This document shows, piece by piece, positions 42,424 to 50,516 of a stretch of DNA of 64,000 bases. The stretch comes from CBDCNH01 sp965219015 (GTDB lineage: Bacteria > Pseudomonadota > Alphaproteobacteria > Rhodobacterales > Rhodobacteraceae). The notes under the pieces were generated by a model. It was not told where the DNA came from. It made no database searches and was given only the letters and a program-made list of their open reading frames with translations. The stretch spans positions 930,001-994,000 of the forward strand of contig CBDCNH010000011.1 in assembly GCA_965219015.1 (NCBI GenBank), given 5' to 3'. Within the stretch, counting starts at the first letter, position 1. The number at the start of each line of letters is the position of its first letter. A program made the position numbers and the translations under genes.

Positions 42424-42762
42424 TCATCCGCCCGTGCCGGCCGTGGCGGAGAAGTATTTCTCCATCTTCCCCGCCTCGCCGTCATGCGCCTCCGCATCGG
42501 GCAGCGGATCCTTCTTCGTGATGATGACCGGCCAGGCCTCGGAATACTTCCGGTTGAACCCTACCCATTCGTCGGTGCCGGGCTCGGTGTCCGGGCGGAT
42601 CGCATCGGCGGGGCATTCGGGCTCGCAGACACCGCAGTCGATGCACTCGTCCGGGTGGATCACCAGCATGTTCTCGCCCTCGTAGAAACAATCCACCGGG
42701 CAAACCTCGACGCAATCGGTATACTTGCATGCGATGCAGTTGTCGGTGACGACATAGGTCAT
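42424..42762 (-). CDS. fdxA: 7Fe ferredoxin (FdxA type)
   Basis: 112 aa. TYVVTDNCIACKYTDCVEVCPVDCFYEG supplies the Cys set for a [3Fe-4S] plus part of a [4Fe-4S] cluster, and CIDCGVCEPECPADAI completes the [4Fe-4S] cluster; the long C-terminal tail is typical of the Azotobacter FdI-like/FdxA group in alphaproteobacteria. Start 42762 (MTYVV) is the family N-terminus. It lies just downstream of the helicase-S4 pair in the same direction, an arrangement common in Rhodobacterales. Confidence 0.95.
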   Translation of the reverse strand: MTYVVTDNCIACKYTDCVEVCPVDCFYEGENMLVIHPDECIDCGVCEPECPADAIRPDTEPGTDEWVGFNRKYSEAWPVIITKKDPLPDAEAHDGEAGKMEKYFSATAGTGG

Positions 42763-42829
42763 TGGGCGGCTTTCGGCTGGAGATGCAGGGACAGCTAGAC
42801 CAGGGACCGCGATCATTCAAGGTGACCGC

Positions 42830-43099
42830 TCAGCGCGGTGGATCGAGATCCGTCCGCAAGAGCGCCGCTTCCGTCGCCGACCCGCGCCGCAGGCCAAGCG
42901 CCAGGATCCGGGTGACGAGAACCTCGCTCGACCGGGCGACCGTCAGCGTGTCGCCCGGACGCACGAGCCGCCCCGGCTTGGTCGTCCGCATCCCGTTGAC
43001 GCGCACCCGCCCCGCCTCGACGGTGGCGGCCGCGATGGCACGGGTGCGAAACACGCGCGCGTGGAAGAGCCACCGATCGAGGCGGATCGTGGCGTCGAC
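42830..43099 (-). CDS. S4-domain RNA-binding protein (Hsp15-like), no normal start codon
   Basis: The frame encodes a heat-shock-15-like S4 domain: RLDRWLFHARVFRTRA ... VEAGRVRVNGMRTTKPGRLVRPGDTL, with a basic tail. Between an in-frame stop at 43130-43132 and the body of the domain there is no ATG, GTG or TTG; the first GTG is at 43054, inside the S4 motif, and would remove the RLDRWLF strand. The coordinate given uses the GTC at 43097-43099 only to mark the likely N-terminus. Either a rare start codon is used, one base is wrong, or the gene is damaged. It overlaps or abuts the end of the helicase gene, with which it is normally coupled. Hsp15 rescues stalled 50S subunits carrying peptidyl-tRNA. 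Confidence 0.7.
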   Translation of the reverse strand, partial: VDATIRLDRWLFHARVFRTRAIAAATVEAGRVRVNGMRTTKPGRLVRPGDTLTVARSSEVLVTRILALGLRRGSATEAALLRTDLDPPR

Positions 43100-43106
43100 G
43101 ACCGGT

Positions 43107-45980
43107 TCAGGTGCGATCGCGGAACGCCATCAGCGCCTTGGCGAAGGGATTGTCGGGATCGATGCGGTCGGACTTCGGCGGCGGCGATGCCAAGACGGGT
43201 TTGGCGGGCCGCGCGGCCTTCGCGTCGCCACCGTCCCGGCGCGGCGCGGGCTTCGGCGCGGTGCGCGACTTCGGCTTGCCCTCGCGCGGCGCCGGCTTCG
43301 CCTCCTGGGCTTGGGGCACGGTATCCTTCCCTGCAGGCGGCACGGTCGGCCGTCCCGTGCCCTCGCGCCGGGTGCGCTGCGGCTGCCCGCTACGGGGGCG
43401 CGGACTCCAGGCAAAGGTGTAGACGACCTCGAGTTCGGGCGCGATCTCCGCCGCGGGCTCGGGCACGACCTCCGGCGCTGCCACCGGCACGACGGCCGCT
43501 TCCTCCGGCGGCGTGACCGGCGCCTCCGCGATCTGCGGATCGGGCGCGACCGGCTCCGGTGCCGGCATGGCACCTCCCTCCGGGACGGTCCCCCGCTCGC
43601 CGCGGGTCTTCTGTCGTTCCGAGCGGTCGGCGCGGTAGCCCAGGCCCTGCATCAGGTCGGCGAACTGCTCGAGCGTCATTCCGGTGATCGAGAGCATGTC
43701 GGGCGTCGCCTCGAAGCCGCCGCGCCCGTCCTTGGCGCGAAGCAGGTCCGCAAGCCGCTCGAGCATGTCGATGCGGATCGCCCGCGAGCCTGCCGGATAG
43801 TAGCCCGCGAGCGTGTAGTGGAGCCGCGGTACGGCGGCGAGGTTCGGGATCGTCACCAGCCCCGGCGGAGGACTTTCGGGAAATTCCGCGAGACCCTGCG
43901 CCAGCGACCACAGAACGAGCCTGAGCCGCGTCGCCGCGGGTTTCAGGAGGATCGGCAGGAACACCGTGAACTGCCCGAACCGGAGCCCGTGCCGGCGGAG
44001 CGCCCCGCGCGCCTCCTGATCGAGCGCGCGCACCTCCTCGGACACCTCGTCGCGTGAGAGCACGCCCAGCGCCTCGACCATGCGGAACGCGAAGCCCTTC
44101 GGCGCCCCGCTCAGCGTCTCGTCGCGCGCGAGCCCCATCAGCGGATCGAAGAGCGTCGCCACCTTGCCGTCGATGAAATGCTGCAGCCGGCGGCGCACCT
44201 TCTCCGCCACCTCGGGCCCCGCCTCCTCGTCCACGAAGGGCTCGGCCTGGGGCCGCAGCGGCGTCGGCCCGGCGACGAGCTTGCCGACCGCCTCGGCGCC
44301 CCACATGAGTCCGCCCTGCTCGGTGAAGTCGATCTCGGTGTCGGGTGCGTTGAGGAAGCGGTCGGAGCGGAGGGAGAACTGCGGCGCCAGCGCCTGCAGG
44401 CTCGCCTGGCGCAAGGTCTTGGCGGCATCGGGCGACGCGCTGCCGTCCTGGCGGAAGCGGAAACCACTCAGTCGGCCGATGAATTCGCCCTCGACGTGGA
44501 CCTCGCCCTTGTCGTTCACCTCAGCCACGAGCGTCTCCTTCTGCTTCAGGCGACGCAGGAGCACTGCCGTTCGTCGATCGACGAAACGAAGCGTCAGGGC
44601 CGTATGCAGCGCGTCCGACAAACGATCTTCTACGGCGCGGGTTGCATCGCGCCAGTGTTTTTCGTCGCCGACCCAGCCCCGGCGCTGCGCGACGTAGGTC
44701 CAGGTGCGGACGTAGGCGAGGCGTTTCGACAGCGCGTCGATGTCGCCGTCGGTACGGTCGATGCGGGCGACGTTGCGCGCCAGCCAGTCGTCCGGGATCG
44801 GGCCACCGCCATGCAGGAAGCCGAAGATGCGCTCGAGGAGCCCCGCATGCTCGGAGGTCGACACGCCGCGGAAATCCGGGATGCGGCACACGTCCCAGAG
44901 AAGCCGCACGTCGGGCGCGGAGAGGAGCCTCGAGCGGACGGCCGGCAGGTCCGCAAGCGCCTTCAGCGCCGTGAGGTCGTCCGCATCCCGCACTCGCGTG
45001 AGCCACGGATCGGCGGTATGCCGCTCGAGGCTGGCGACAAGCCGCTCGACGGTGCCGAACGCGAGGTCAGCGTTGCGCCAGTAGAGCCGCTGCACCGGCG
45101 GGAAGCGGTGCTGCTCGATGGCCTCGATCACCGCCTCGTCGGGCGGACGCGCCTCGCCGGTGACGCCGAAGGTGCCGGGGTTGAGGTGCCGCCCCGCGCG
45201 ACCGGCGATCTGGCCGAGCTCCTGCGGATGGAGCGGACGCATCCGCGACCCGTCGAACTTCGTCAGCGACGAGAACGCGACGTGGCGAACGTCGAGGTTC
45301 AGCCCCATCCCGATGGCATCGGTGGCGACGAGGTAGTCGACCTCGCCCGACTGGTAGAGCGCCACCTGCGCGTTGCGCGTGCGCGGGCTGAGCGCGCCCA
45401 TCACGACCGCGCAGCCGCCCTTCTGGCGCCGGATCAGCTCGGCGATGGCGTAGACGCTCTCGACCGAGAAGCCGACGATGGCCGAGCGCGCCGGGAGCCG
45501 GCTGATCTTCTTCGCCCCGCCCCAGGTGAGCGTGGAGAACCGCTCGCGATGCAGGAACGTGGCCCCCGGCACGAGCGCCGCGATGGCGCCGCGCATCGTG
45601 TCGGAGCCGAGGAACAGCGTTTCCTTCAGGCCGCGGGCGTGCAGCAGCCGGTCGGTGAAGACATGGCCGCGGTCGGCGTCGGCGCAGAGCTGGATCTCGT
45701 CGATGGCCACGAAGTCCGCGCCGATCTCGAGCGGCATCGCCTCGACGGTGCAGACCCAGTACTGCGCCCGGTCGGGCACGATGCGCTCCTCGCCGGTGAC
45801 GAGCGCCACCACCGAAGGGCCGCGCGCGGCGACGCAGCGGTCATAGACCTCGCGCGCGAGGAGACGCAGCGGCAGGCCGATGACGCCGGTGCGGTAGGCC
45901 AGCATCCGCTCGATGGCGTAATGCGTCTTGCCGGTGTTGGTGGGGCCGAGAACGGCCGTGATCCGCGCCATCTCGCGCAT
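43107..45980 (-). CDS. SUV3-like superfamily 2 RNA/DNA helicase with Ala/Pro-rich C-terminal tail
   Basis: 957 aa. Motif I AVLGPTNTGKTHYAIERM (8-25), motif II DEIQLCADADRGHVFTDRL, motif III-like LGSDTM, SAIVGFSVESVY, and motif VI QIAGRAGRHLNPGTFG identify the SUV3/MgpS family, which in mitochondria unwinds RNA for the degradosome. Residues about 300-730 carry extra domains; beyond about 770 the protein becomes Pro/Ala/Lys-rich and probably disordered, with KPAPREGKPKSR-type basic repeats that could bind RNA. Start could be 45980 or 45971. The S4 gene follows immediately. Confidence 0.92.
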   Translation of the reverse strand: MREMARITAVLGPTNTGKTHYAIERMLAYRTGVIGLPLRLLAREVYDRCVAARGPSVVALVTGEERIVPDRAQYWVCTVEAMPLEIGADFVAIDEIQLCADADRGHVFTDRLLHARGLKETLFLGSDTMRGAIAALVPGATFLHRERFSTLTWGGAKKISRLPARSAIVGFSVESVYAIAELIRRQKGGCAVVMGALSPRTRNAQVALYQSGEVDYLVATDAIGMGLNLDVRHVAFSSLTKFDGSRMRPLHPQELGQIAGRAGRHLNPGTFGVTGEARPPDEAVIEAIEQHRFPPVQRLYWRNADLAFGTVERLVASLERHTADPWLTRVRDADDLTALKALADLPAVRSRLLSAPDVRLLWDVCRIPDFRGVSTSEHAGLLERIFGFLHGGGPIPDDWLARNVARIDRTDGDIDALSKRLAYVRTWTYVAQRRGWVGDEKHWRDATRAVEDRLSDALHTALTLRFVDRRTAVLLRRLKQKETLVAEVNDKGEVHVEGEFIGRLSGFRFRQDGSASPDAAKTLRQASLQALAPQFSLRSDRFLNAPDTEIDFTEQGGLMWGAEAVGKLVAGPTPLRPQAEPFVDEEAGPEVAEKVRRRLQHFIDGKVATLFDPLMGLARDETLSGAPKGFAFRMVEALGVLSRDEVSEEVRALDQEARGALRRHGLRFGQFTVFLPILLKPAATRLRLVLWSLAQGLAEFPESPPPGLVTIPNLAAVPRLHYTLAGYYPAGSRAIRIDMLERLADLLRAKDGRGGFEATPDMLSITGMTLEQFADLMQGLGYRADRSERQKTRGERGTVPEGGAMPAPEPVAPDPQIAEAPVTPPEEAAVVPVAAPEVVPEPAAEIAPELEVVYTFAWSPRPRSGQPQRTRREGTGRPTVPPAGKDTVPQAQEAKPAPREGKPKSRTAPKPAPRRDGGDAKAARPAKPVLASPPPKSDRIDPDNPFAKALMAFRDRT

Positions 45981-46037
45981 CGCCCGGGCCTCCTCGCGCC
46001 AAGCCGGGGCCGCCTGCGGGCGACCCGAGTGTCGTTC

Positions 46038-46709
46038 CTAGAGGGTCTCGCCCGCGTTCGCCTTTTCGATGCGCGAGATCGCCTCGGCCACGCCGTCGAG
46101 GTGCGGGTCGATGACCAGCGCGGCCTTGTAGGCCGCCAGCGCGTCCTCGTCGTAGCCGAGGCTCTCGAAGATCGAGCCGAGGCCCGAAAGCGCCCCGAAA
46201 TGCCGGGGGTTGAGCGCCAGCACGTGCTTGATCGCGTCGATCGAGGGCCCGAACTCGCCGGCCTGGAAGTACGCCGTCGCGAGCGCGTTCCAGCCCTCCG
46301 CGAACTCGGGCGCGTGATCCGTGAGCGCCGTCAGGTGGCCGATCGCCACCGGCACCTCGTCCGCCGCCATCGCCGCCCGGCCGCGTTGCAGCAGGAGGTC
46401 CATCGCGGCCGACCCCGAGCGCGACCATTCGCGCCAGATGTCCTGCTCGACGATCTGCCAGTTCTTCGTCTCGGGATCGGCGAGGTCGGCGAAGAGCGCG
46501 TCGAGCTTCGCGGCCTGGTCCTGGGCGGCGCCCGCCAGCGGCGGGGTCGCATCGGGCGGCGCGGGTTCGGGCGGGGCCGCCTGCGGCAGTTCCGGGACGT
46601 CACCTGGCGGCAAGGCGTCCTGCGCCGCCGCGGCATGCGCCAGCGTTGCGACACCGAGGGCCACGATCATCGCACGCCCGGCATTGAGGTTTGGAAGGAG
46701 CTTCACCAT
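46038..46709 (-). CDS. Periplasmic tetratricopeptide-repeat protein
   Basis: 223 aa with a signal peptide (MVKLLPNLNAGRAMIVALGVATLAHAAAAQ, cleavage near 30) and a Pro-rich stretch. Two to three TPR units follow (PVAIGHLTALTDHAPEFAEGWNALATAYFQAGEFGPSIDAI; NPRHFGALSGLGSIFESLGYDEDALAAY). TPR proteins act as docking platforms; no partner is evident. Start 46709 is used because it gives a good signal peptide. It is divergent from the SCP2 gene. Confidence 0.83.
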   Translation of the reverse strand: MVKLLPNLNAGRAMIVALGVATLAHAAAAQDALPPGDVPELPQAAPPEPAPPDATPPLAGAAQDQAAKLDALFADLADPETKNWQIVEQDIWREWSRSGSAAMDLLLQRGRAAMAADEVPVAIGHLTALTDHAPEFAEGWNALATAYFQAGEFGPSIDAIKHVLALNPRHFGALSGLGSIFESLGYDEDALAAYKAALVIDPHLDGVAEAISRIEKANAGETL

Positions 46710-46770
46710 GATCCCGAATGTAGGCGACCTTGCGCGGAATGCGAGTGCGCCGTTGCCAAGGAGTGATGCG

Positions 46771-47058
46771 ATGAGCGACGTTATCGACGAGGCGGTCACG
46801 GCCCTCAACGCGCGGATGTCCGGCGGGTTCGACGGGCTGGCGAAATTCGTCATCGCCGGCGAGGGCTCGATCATGGTCGACGAGGCGGGGGCGCGCGCGG
46901 GCGACGAGCCGGCCGACGTGACGCTGACCGCCGACGCCGACGTGTTCCGCTCGATCCTGTCCGGCGAGACCGACCCGACATCGGCCTTCATGACCGGCAA
47001 GCTCGCGGTCGACGGCGACATGGGCCAGGCGATGCGGCTGGGGTCGGCGCTCGGCTGA
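46771..47058 (+). CDS. SCP2 sterol/lipid-carrier domain protein
   Basis: 95 aa, a single SCP2 domain. ALNARMSGGFDGLAKFVIAGEGSIMV and the conserved end DPTSAFMTGKLAVDGDMGQAMRLGS are diagnostic; the domain forms a small hydrophobic cavity for fatty acyl or sterol ligands. A strong AAGGAG ribosome site precedes the ATG at 46771. It is followed after 3 nt by an alpha/beta hydrolase, suggesting a joint role with lipids. Confidence 0.9.
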   Translation: MSDVIDEAVTALNARMSGGFDGLAKFVIAGEGSIMVDEAGARAGDEPADVTLTADADVFRSILSGETDPTSAFMTGKLAVDGDMGQAMRLGSALG

Positions 47059-47061
47059 GCC

Positions 47062-47988
47062 TTGCAGGCGGCGCCCTACTTTGCCGACATCGCCGAGGGA
47101 CCGCCGGGGGATGCCGTCTGGGCGCGCACGCCGGACGGCGTCCGGATCCGCGTCGGGCTCTGGCGCACGGGCGTGCGCGGCACGGTCGTCGTGTTCCCGG
47201 GCCGCGGCGAGTACGTCGAGAAGTACGGCCCGATGGCCGCCGACCTCGCGGCGCGCGGCTTCGCCACGGCGGCGATCGACTGGCGCGGACAGGGGCTCGC
47301 CGACCGGCTGCTCCCCGACCCGCTCGTCGGCCATGTCGAGGCGTTCGCCGACTACCAGCGCGACGTGGCGGCCGCGATGGACGCGGTACGGGCCGAAGGG
47401 CTGCCCGAACCCGTCTTCGCGGTCGCTCATTCGATGGGCGGAGCCATCGCGCTGCGCTCCCTGATCGAGGGGATCAGGGCGGACGCGGCGGCGTTCACCG
47501 CGCCGATGTGGGGGATGCGCTTCGGATCGGTCGGCCGGCCCGCCGCTTGGGCGCTGGCGTCGGGCGCCCGGCGCGTCGGCCTCGCGAACCGCTACGCGCC
47601 GGGGACGGGACCGGGCTCCTACGTCGCGACGACGCCGGCAGAGGGCAACGTGCTCACGTCCGACCCCGCGATGTACGCCCTCATGGCCCGCCAGATCGCG
47701 GCGCATCCCGAGCTCGCGCTCGGCGGGCCGAGCCTGCACTGGGTGGGCGCGGCGCTCGCCGAGACGCGCGCGCTGCGCCGCCTCGCGTCGCCCGCCGTGC
47801 CGGCCCTGACGGTGCTCGGCAGCCGCGAGCGCGTCATCGATCCGGCCGCCGTCACCGAGCGCATGGCGCGCTGGCCCGGCGGCCGGCTCGAGCGCATCGA
47901 GGGCGCCGAGCACGAGATCATCATGGAGCGCCCGGCGCTCCGGGAAGCGTTCTTCGATGCCATCGCCGAGCTCTTCGCGGCGTCCTAG
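47062..47988 (+). CDS. Alpha/beta hydrolase, monoacylglycerol-lipase-like
   Basis: 308 aa starting with TTG at 47062, 3 nt after the SCP2 stop. VVVFPGRGEYVEKYGPMAADLAARGFATAAIDWRGQGL is the oxyanion region, FAVAHSMGGAIALR the nucleophile elbow (Ser near residue 125), and EGAEHEIIME holds the catalytic His near 285. This is the lysophospholipase/monoacylglycerol-lipase branch (PldB-like). Coupling to an SCP2 protein fits turnover of lipid. It converges on the Anbu gene with a 4-nt overlap. Confidence 0.88.
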   Translation: MQAAPYFADIAEGPPGDAVWARTPDGVRIRVGLWRTGVRGTVVVFPGRGEYVEKYGPMAADLAARGFATAAIDWRGQGLADRLLPDPLVGHVEAFADYQRDVAAAMDAVRAEGLPEPVFAVAHSMGGAIALRSLIEGIRADAAAFTAPMWGMRFGSVGRPAAWALASGARRVGLANRYAPGTGPGSYVATTPAEGNVLTSDPAMYALMARQIAAHPELALGGPSLHWVGAALAETRALRRLASPAVPALTVLGSRERVIDPAAVTERMARWPGGRLERIEGAEHEIIMERPALREAFFDAIAELFAAS

Positions 47989-48710
47989 ATCGCGATCCGC
48001 GAGAACCCGTCGCGGAGCGCGCGGGACCAGGCCTCCGACATGGCCGCGAAGGCCGGATCGCCCGCCTCGATGCGGCGACGCTCGCCGATGCGGCACGCAT
48101 CGTGCTCGATCACCATGAGGTCGAGCGGCATCCCCACCGACAGGTTCGAGCGCAGCGTCGAGTCCATCGACAGGAGCACCGCCTTTTGCGCGTCGATCAG
48201 CGCCGTGTCGGGATGCACCACCCGGTCGAGGATCGGCTTGCCGTACTTGTGCTCGCCGATCTGCAGGAACGGGGTGTCCTCGGTCGCCTCGATGAAATTG
48301 CCCTCGGGGTAGATGAGAAACATCCGCATCACGCCGCCCCGGCGCTGGCCCGCGACGATCATGCTGGCGGTGGCGCTCTGCTTCATGCGCTTCATCTTCT
48401 CGCCGATGTCCGCCGTCACTTCCGACAGCGTCCGGCCGACGAGTTCCGCGACCTTCAGCATCGTCGGCGCCTTCAGGATCGACGTGGCTTCGGTCGCGTC
48501 ATCGTCCTCGGCCGCCTCCGCGAGGCGTGCGAGGACGGTCTGGGTCACCGACAGGCTGCCCGCCGTCAGGATCGCCACCGCGCGCTCGCCCGGGGTCTCG
48601 AAGGCGAACATCTTGCGGTAGATCGCGATGTTGTCGAACCCGGCGTTGGTCCGGGTGTCGGACAACAGCACGATCCCGGCCTTGAGAAGCAGTCCCACGC
48701 AATAGGTCAT
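47985..48710 (-). CDS. Anbu-type proteasome-like peptidase (bacterial proteasome homologue)
   Basis: 241 aa Ntn-hydrolase. After loss of Met the N-terminal residue is Thr1 (TYCVGLLLKAGIVLLSDTRTNAG) with Asp17 and Lys32 at the expected catalytic positions, and the long C-terminal region seen in Anbu. Known Anbu proteins form helical or dodecameric assemblies rather than closed rings, and their genes travel with transglutaminase, alpha-E and ATP-grasp genes, exactly as found upstream here. The natural substrate of the system is unknown; modification of peptides or amines has been proposed. Confidence 0.92.
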   Translation of the reverse strand: MTYCVGLLLKAGIVLLSDTRTNAGFDNIAIYRKMFAFETPGERAVAILTAGSLSVTQTVLARLAEAAEDDDATEATSILKAPTMLKVAELVGRTLSEVTADIGEKMKRMKQSATASMIVAGQRRGGVMRMFLIYPEGNFIEATEDTPFLQIGEHKYGKPILDRVVHPDTALIDAQKAVLLSMDSTLRSNLSVGMPLDLMVIEHDACRIGERRRIEAGDPAFAAMSEAWSRALRDGFSRIAI

Positions 48711-48740
48711 CGTCTCTCCGGCGCCGCGCTGCGGCGAAAC

Positions 48741-49562
48741 CTATTGCTCGAGCCGCTCGACCGCAACGCTGACGACGAGCTTCTCCGCGCCCGGTCCCCG
48801 CGCGATGCCGCGGATCGGCGCCGCGTCCTGCGCGTCGTAGCCGGAGCCGAGGCGGATGTAGCGCGCGTCCGGGCAGCAGCGGTTGGCCGCGTCGAAGCCG
48901 ACCCAGCCGTAGCCTCGGATGTGCAGCTCGGCCCAGGCGTGCGCGGCCTCGGAGGCGAGCGCGACCTCCTCGCCCGCGTCCACGGCGAGATAGCCCGAGA
49001 CGTAGCGTGCGGGGATCGCGAGCACGCGCGCCATCGCGACGAGAACATGCGCGTGGTCCTGGCAGACGCCCTCGCCCTGCGCCAGCGCTTCGGCGGCCGT
49101 CGTGCTCGCCTCGGTGGTGCCCGGCCGATAGGCCACCGCGTCCGACACCGCCGCCGACAGCCGGTGCGCGCGGTCGAGCGTGTCGCTGCCGTCGCCGCCC
49201 GCCTCGCGCGCCAACTCGACGAGCGCGCGGTCGGCGCGGGTGGGGGCGGTGTCGCGGAGATAGGCCTCCGGTGCGACCACCTCGCGATGGCCGCGCAGGA
49301 GCCCCGCAAGGTCGGTCGTCACGACGCGGCCCTGCACCTCGACGGCGATCGCGTCGACCGGCCCCGTCACGGAATGGCTCTCGATCCAGTCGCCGGCCCC
49401 GTCGCGGAAGCTGCCGCCGGCGATGCCGTCGCTGACCGTCACGCGCCAGTGCTCGGTGCGCTGCCCGTCGAACGCCGAAGGCCGCAGCCGGTGGCTCTGC
49501 ACCACGCCGCGCACCGGCATGTCGTAGCGGTAGGTCGTGGTGTGGGCGACCGACAGGATCAT
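48741..49562 (-). CDS. Transglutaminase-like cysteine protease/amidase of the Anbu cluster
   Basis: 273 aa. An N-terminal beta domain (ILSVAHTTTYRYDMPVRGVVQSHRLRPS) precedes the papain-like core with Cys in GEGVCQDHAHVL (about 170), His in EAAHAWAEL (about 213) and Asp in GFDAANRCCPDARYI. COG1305-type proteins of this subgroup are always near alpha-E and ATP-grasp genes. ATG overlaps the alpha-E stop by 4 nt (49559-49562). It might add or remove amide links on the product of the ATP-grasp enzyme. Confidence 0.9.
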   Translation of the reverse strand: MILSVAHTTTYRYDMPVRGVVQSHRLRPSAFDGQRTEHWRVTVSDGIAGGSFRDGAGDWIESHSVTGPVDAIAVEVQGRVVTTDLAGLLRGHREVVAPEAYLRDTAPTRADRALVELAREAGGDGSDTLDRAHRLSAAVSDAVAYRPGTTEASTTAAEALAQGEGVCQDHAHVLVAMARVLAIPARYVSGYLAVDAGEEVALASEAAHAWAELHIRGYGWVGFDAANRCCPDARYIRLGSGYDAQDAAPIRGIARGPGAEKLVVSVAVERLEQ

Positions 49563-50512
49563 CGCACGTCTCCGTTGAGGTAGCCCTCGCGGACGAGGCC
49601 GCCCAGCATCGCCACCTCGCGGATGAAGCGGGTGAGGAACTCGTGCAGCCCCTCCTCGAAGATGTCCGATACGCGCAGCTCCGCCACCTCGCCCTCGAGC
49701 GCGCGCGCCCGGCTCTGCGCGTCGATGCTGCGCCCGTAGCCGCGCGCCAGCCGGTCGAGGTGAAAGGTGATGCCCTGCACGCAGGTCACGAGCGACCGCG
49801 GCATCTGCGGATTGAGGATCAGGAAATGCGCGATCTTGGCCGCCGTGACCTCGCCGCCGTAGGCCCAGTGGAACGCCCGGTGCGCGGAAAGCGCGCGCAG
49901 GAGCGTCGTCCATTGGTAGTTGTCGAGCCCGGAGCCCACGAACTCCACGCCCGGCAGGAGCACGTAGTACTTCACGTCGAGGAGCCGGGCGGTGTTGTCG
50001 GCACGCTCGAGATGGTAGCCGAGGTGCAGGAAGTCGTAGCCGTCGTTCCTGAGCAGCGTCGCGTCCACGGCGCCGCGGATCGCGGCCGCCTGCTGGCTCG
50101 TCCAGTCCGTCAGCCGCGCGATGTCGATCTCCGAGCGCGGCCGGCGCTCGAGCGCGCGCAATTCCTGGAAGGCGCCGTTGAGCGCGTCCCAGACCTGCGC
50201 CGTGAGCGCGGTGCGGATGATGCGGGCGTTCTCCCGCGCCGCGACGATGCAGGAGGCGACCGAAGAGGGATTGTCGCGGTCGAAGAAGAAATAGCTCTCG
50301 ATGTTGCGCTGCACGACCTCGTCGTACTTGCGGTGAAACCCCGTCGCGGTGCCGCTGGCGCTGAGGAGCGATTCCCATTCGTTGCGGTAGCCGTAGCTGG
50401 CCGATGGCAGGAGCGTGATCCGTGCGCCGACCGACAGGAGCCGCGCCATCGTCTCGGCGCGCTCCATCGAACGCGCGATCCAGTAGAGGTTGTCCGCGGT
50501 CCGGCTCAGCAC
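49559..50512 (-). CDS. Alpha-E domain protein of the Anbu cluster
   Basis: 317 aa, nearly all alpha-helical. MLSRTADNLYWIARSMERAETMARLL is the family start and VRISDIFEEGLHEFL-like text near the end; several buried Asp/Glu/His residues suggest a catalytic or ligand site. COG2307 proteins occur alone or fused to the ATP-grasp partner encoded just upstream, which implies a complex. GTG start at 50512, 4 nt after the ATP-grasp stop. Biochemical role unknown. Confidence 0.9.
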   Translation of the reverse strand: MLSRTADNLYWIARSMERAETMARLLSVGARITLLPSASYGYRNEWESLLSASGTATGFHRKYDEVVQRNIESYFFFDRDNPSSVASCIVAARENARIIRTALTAQVWDALNGAFQELRALERRPRSEIDIARLTDWTSQQAAAIRGAVDATLLRNDGYDFLHLGYHLERADNTARLLDVKYYVLLPGVEFVGSGLDNYQWTTLLRALSAHRAFHWAYGGEVTAAKIAHFLILNPQMPRSLVTCVQGITFHLDRLARGYGRSIDAQSRARALEGEVAELRVSDIFEEGLHEFLTRFIREVAMLGGLVREGYLNGDVR

Positions 50513-50516
50513 GGGT

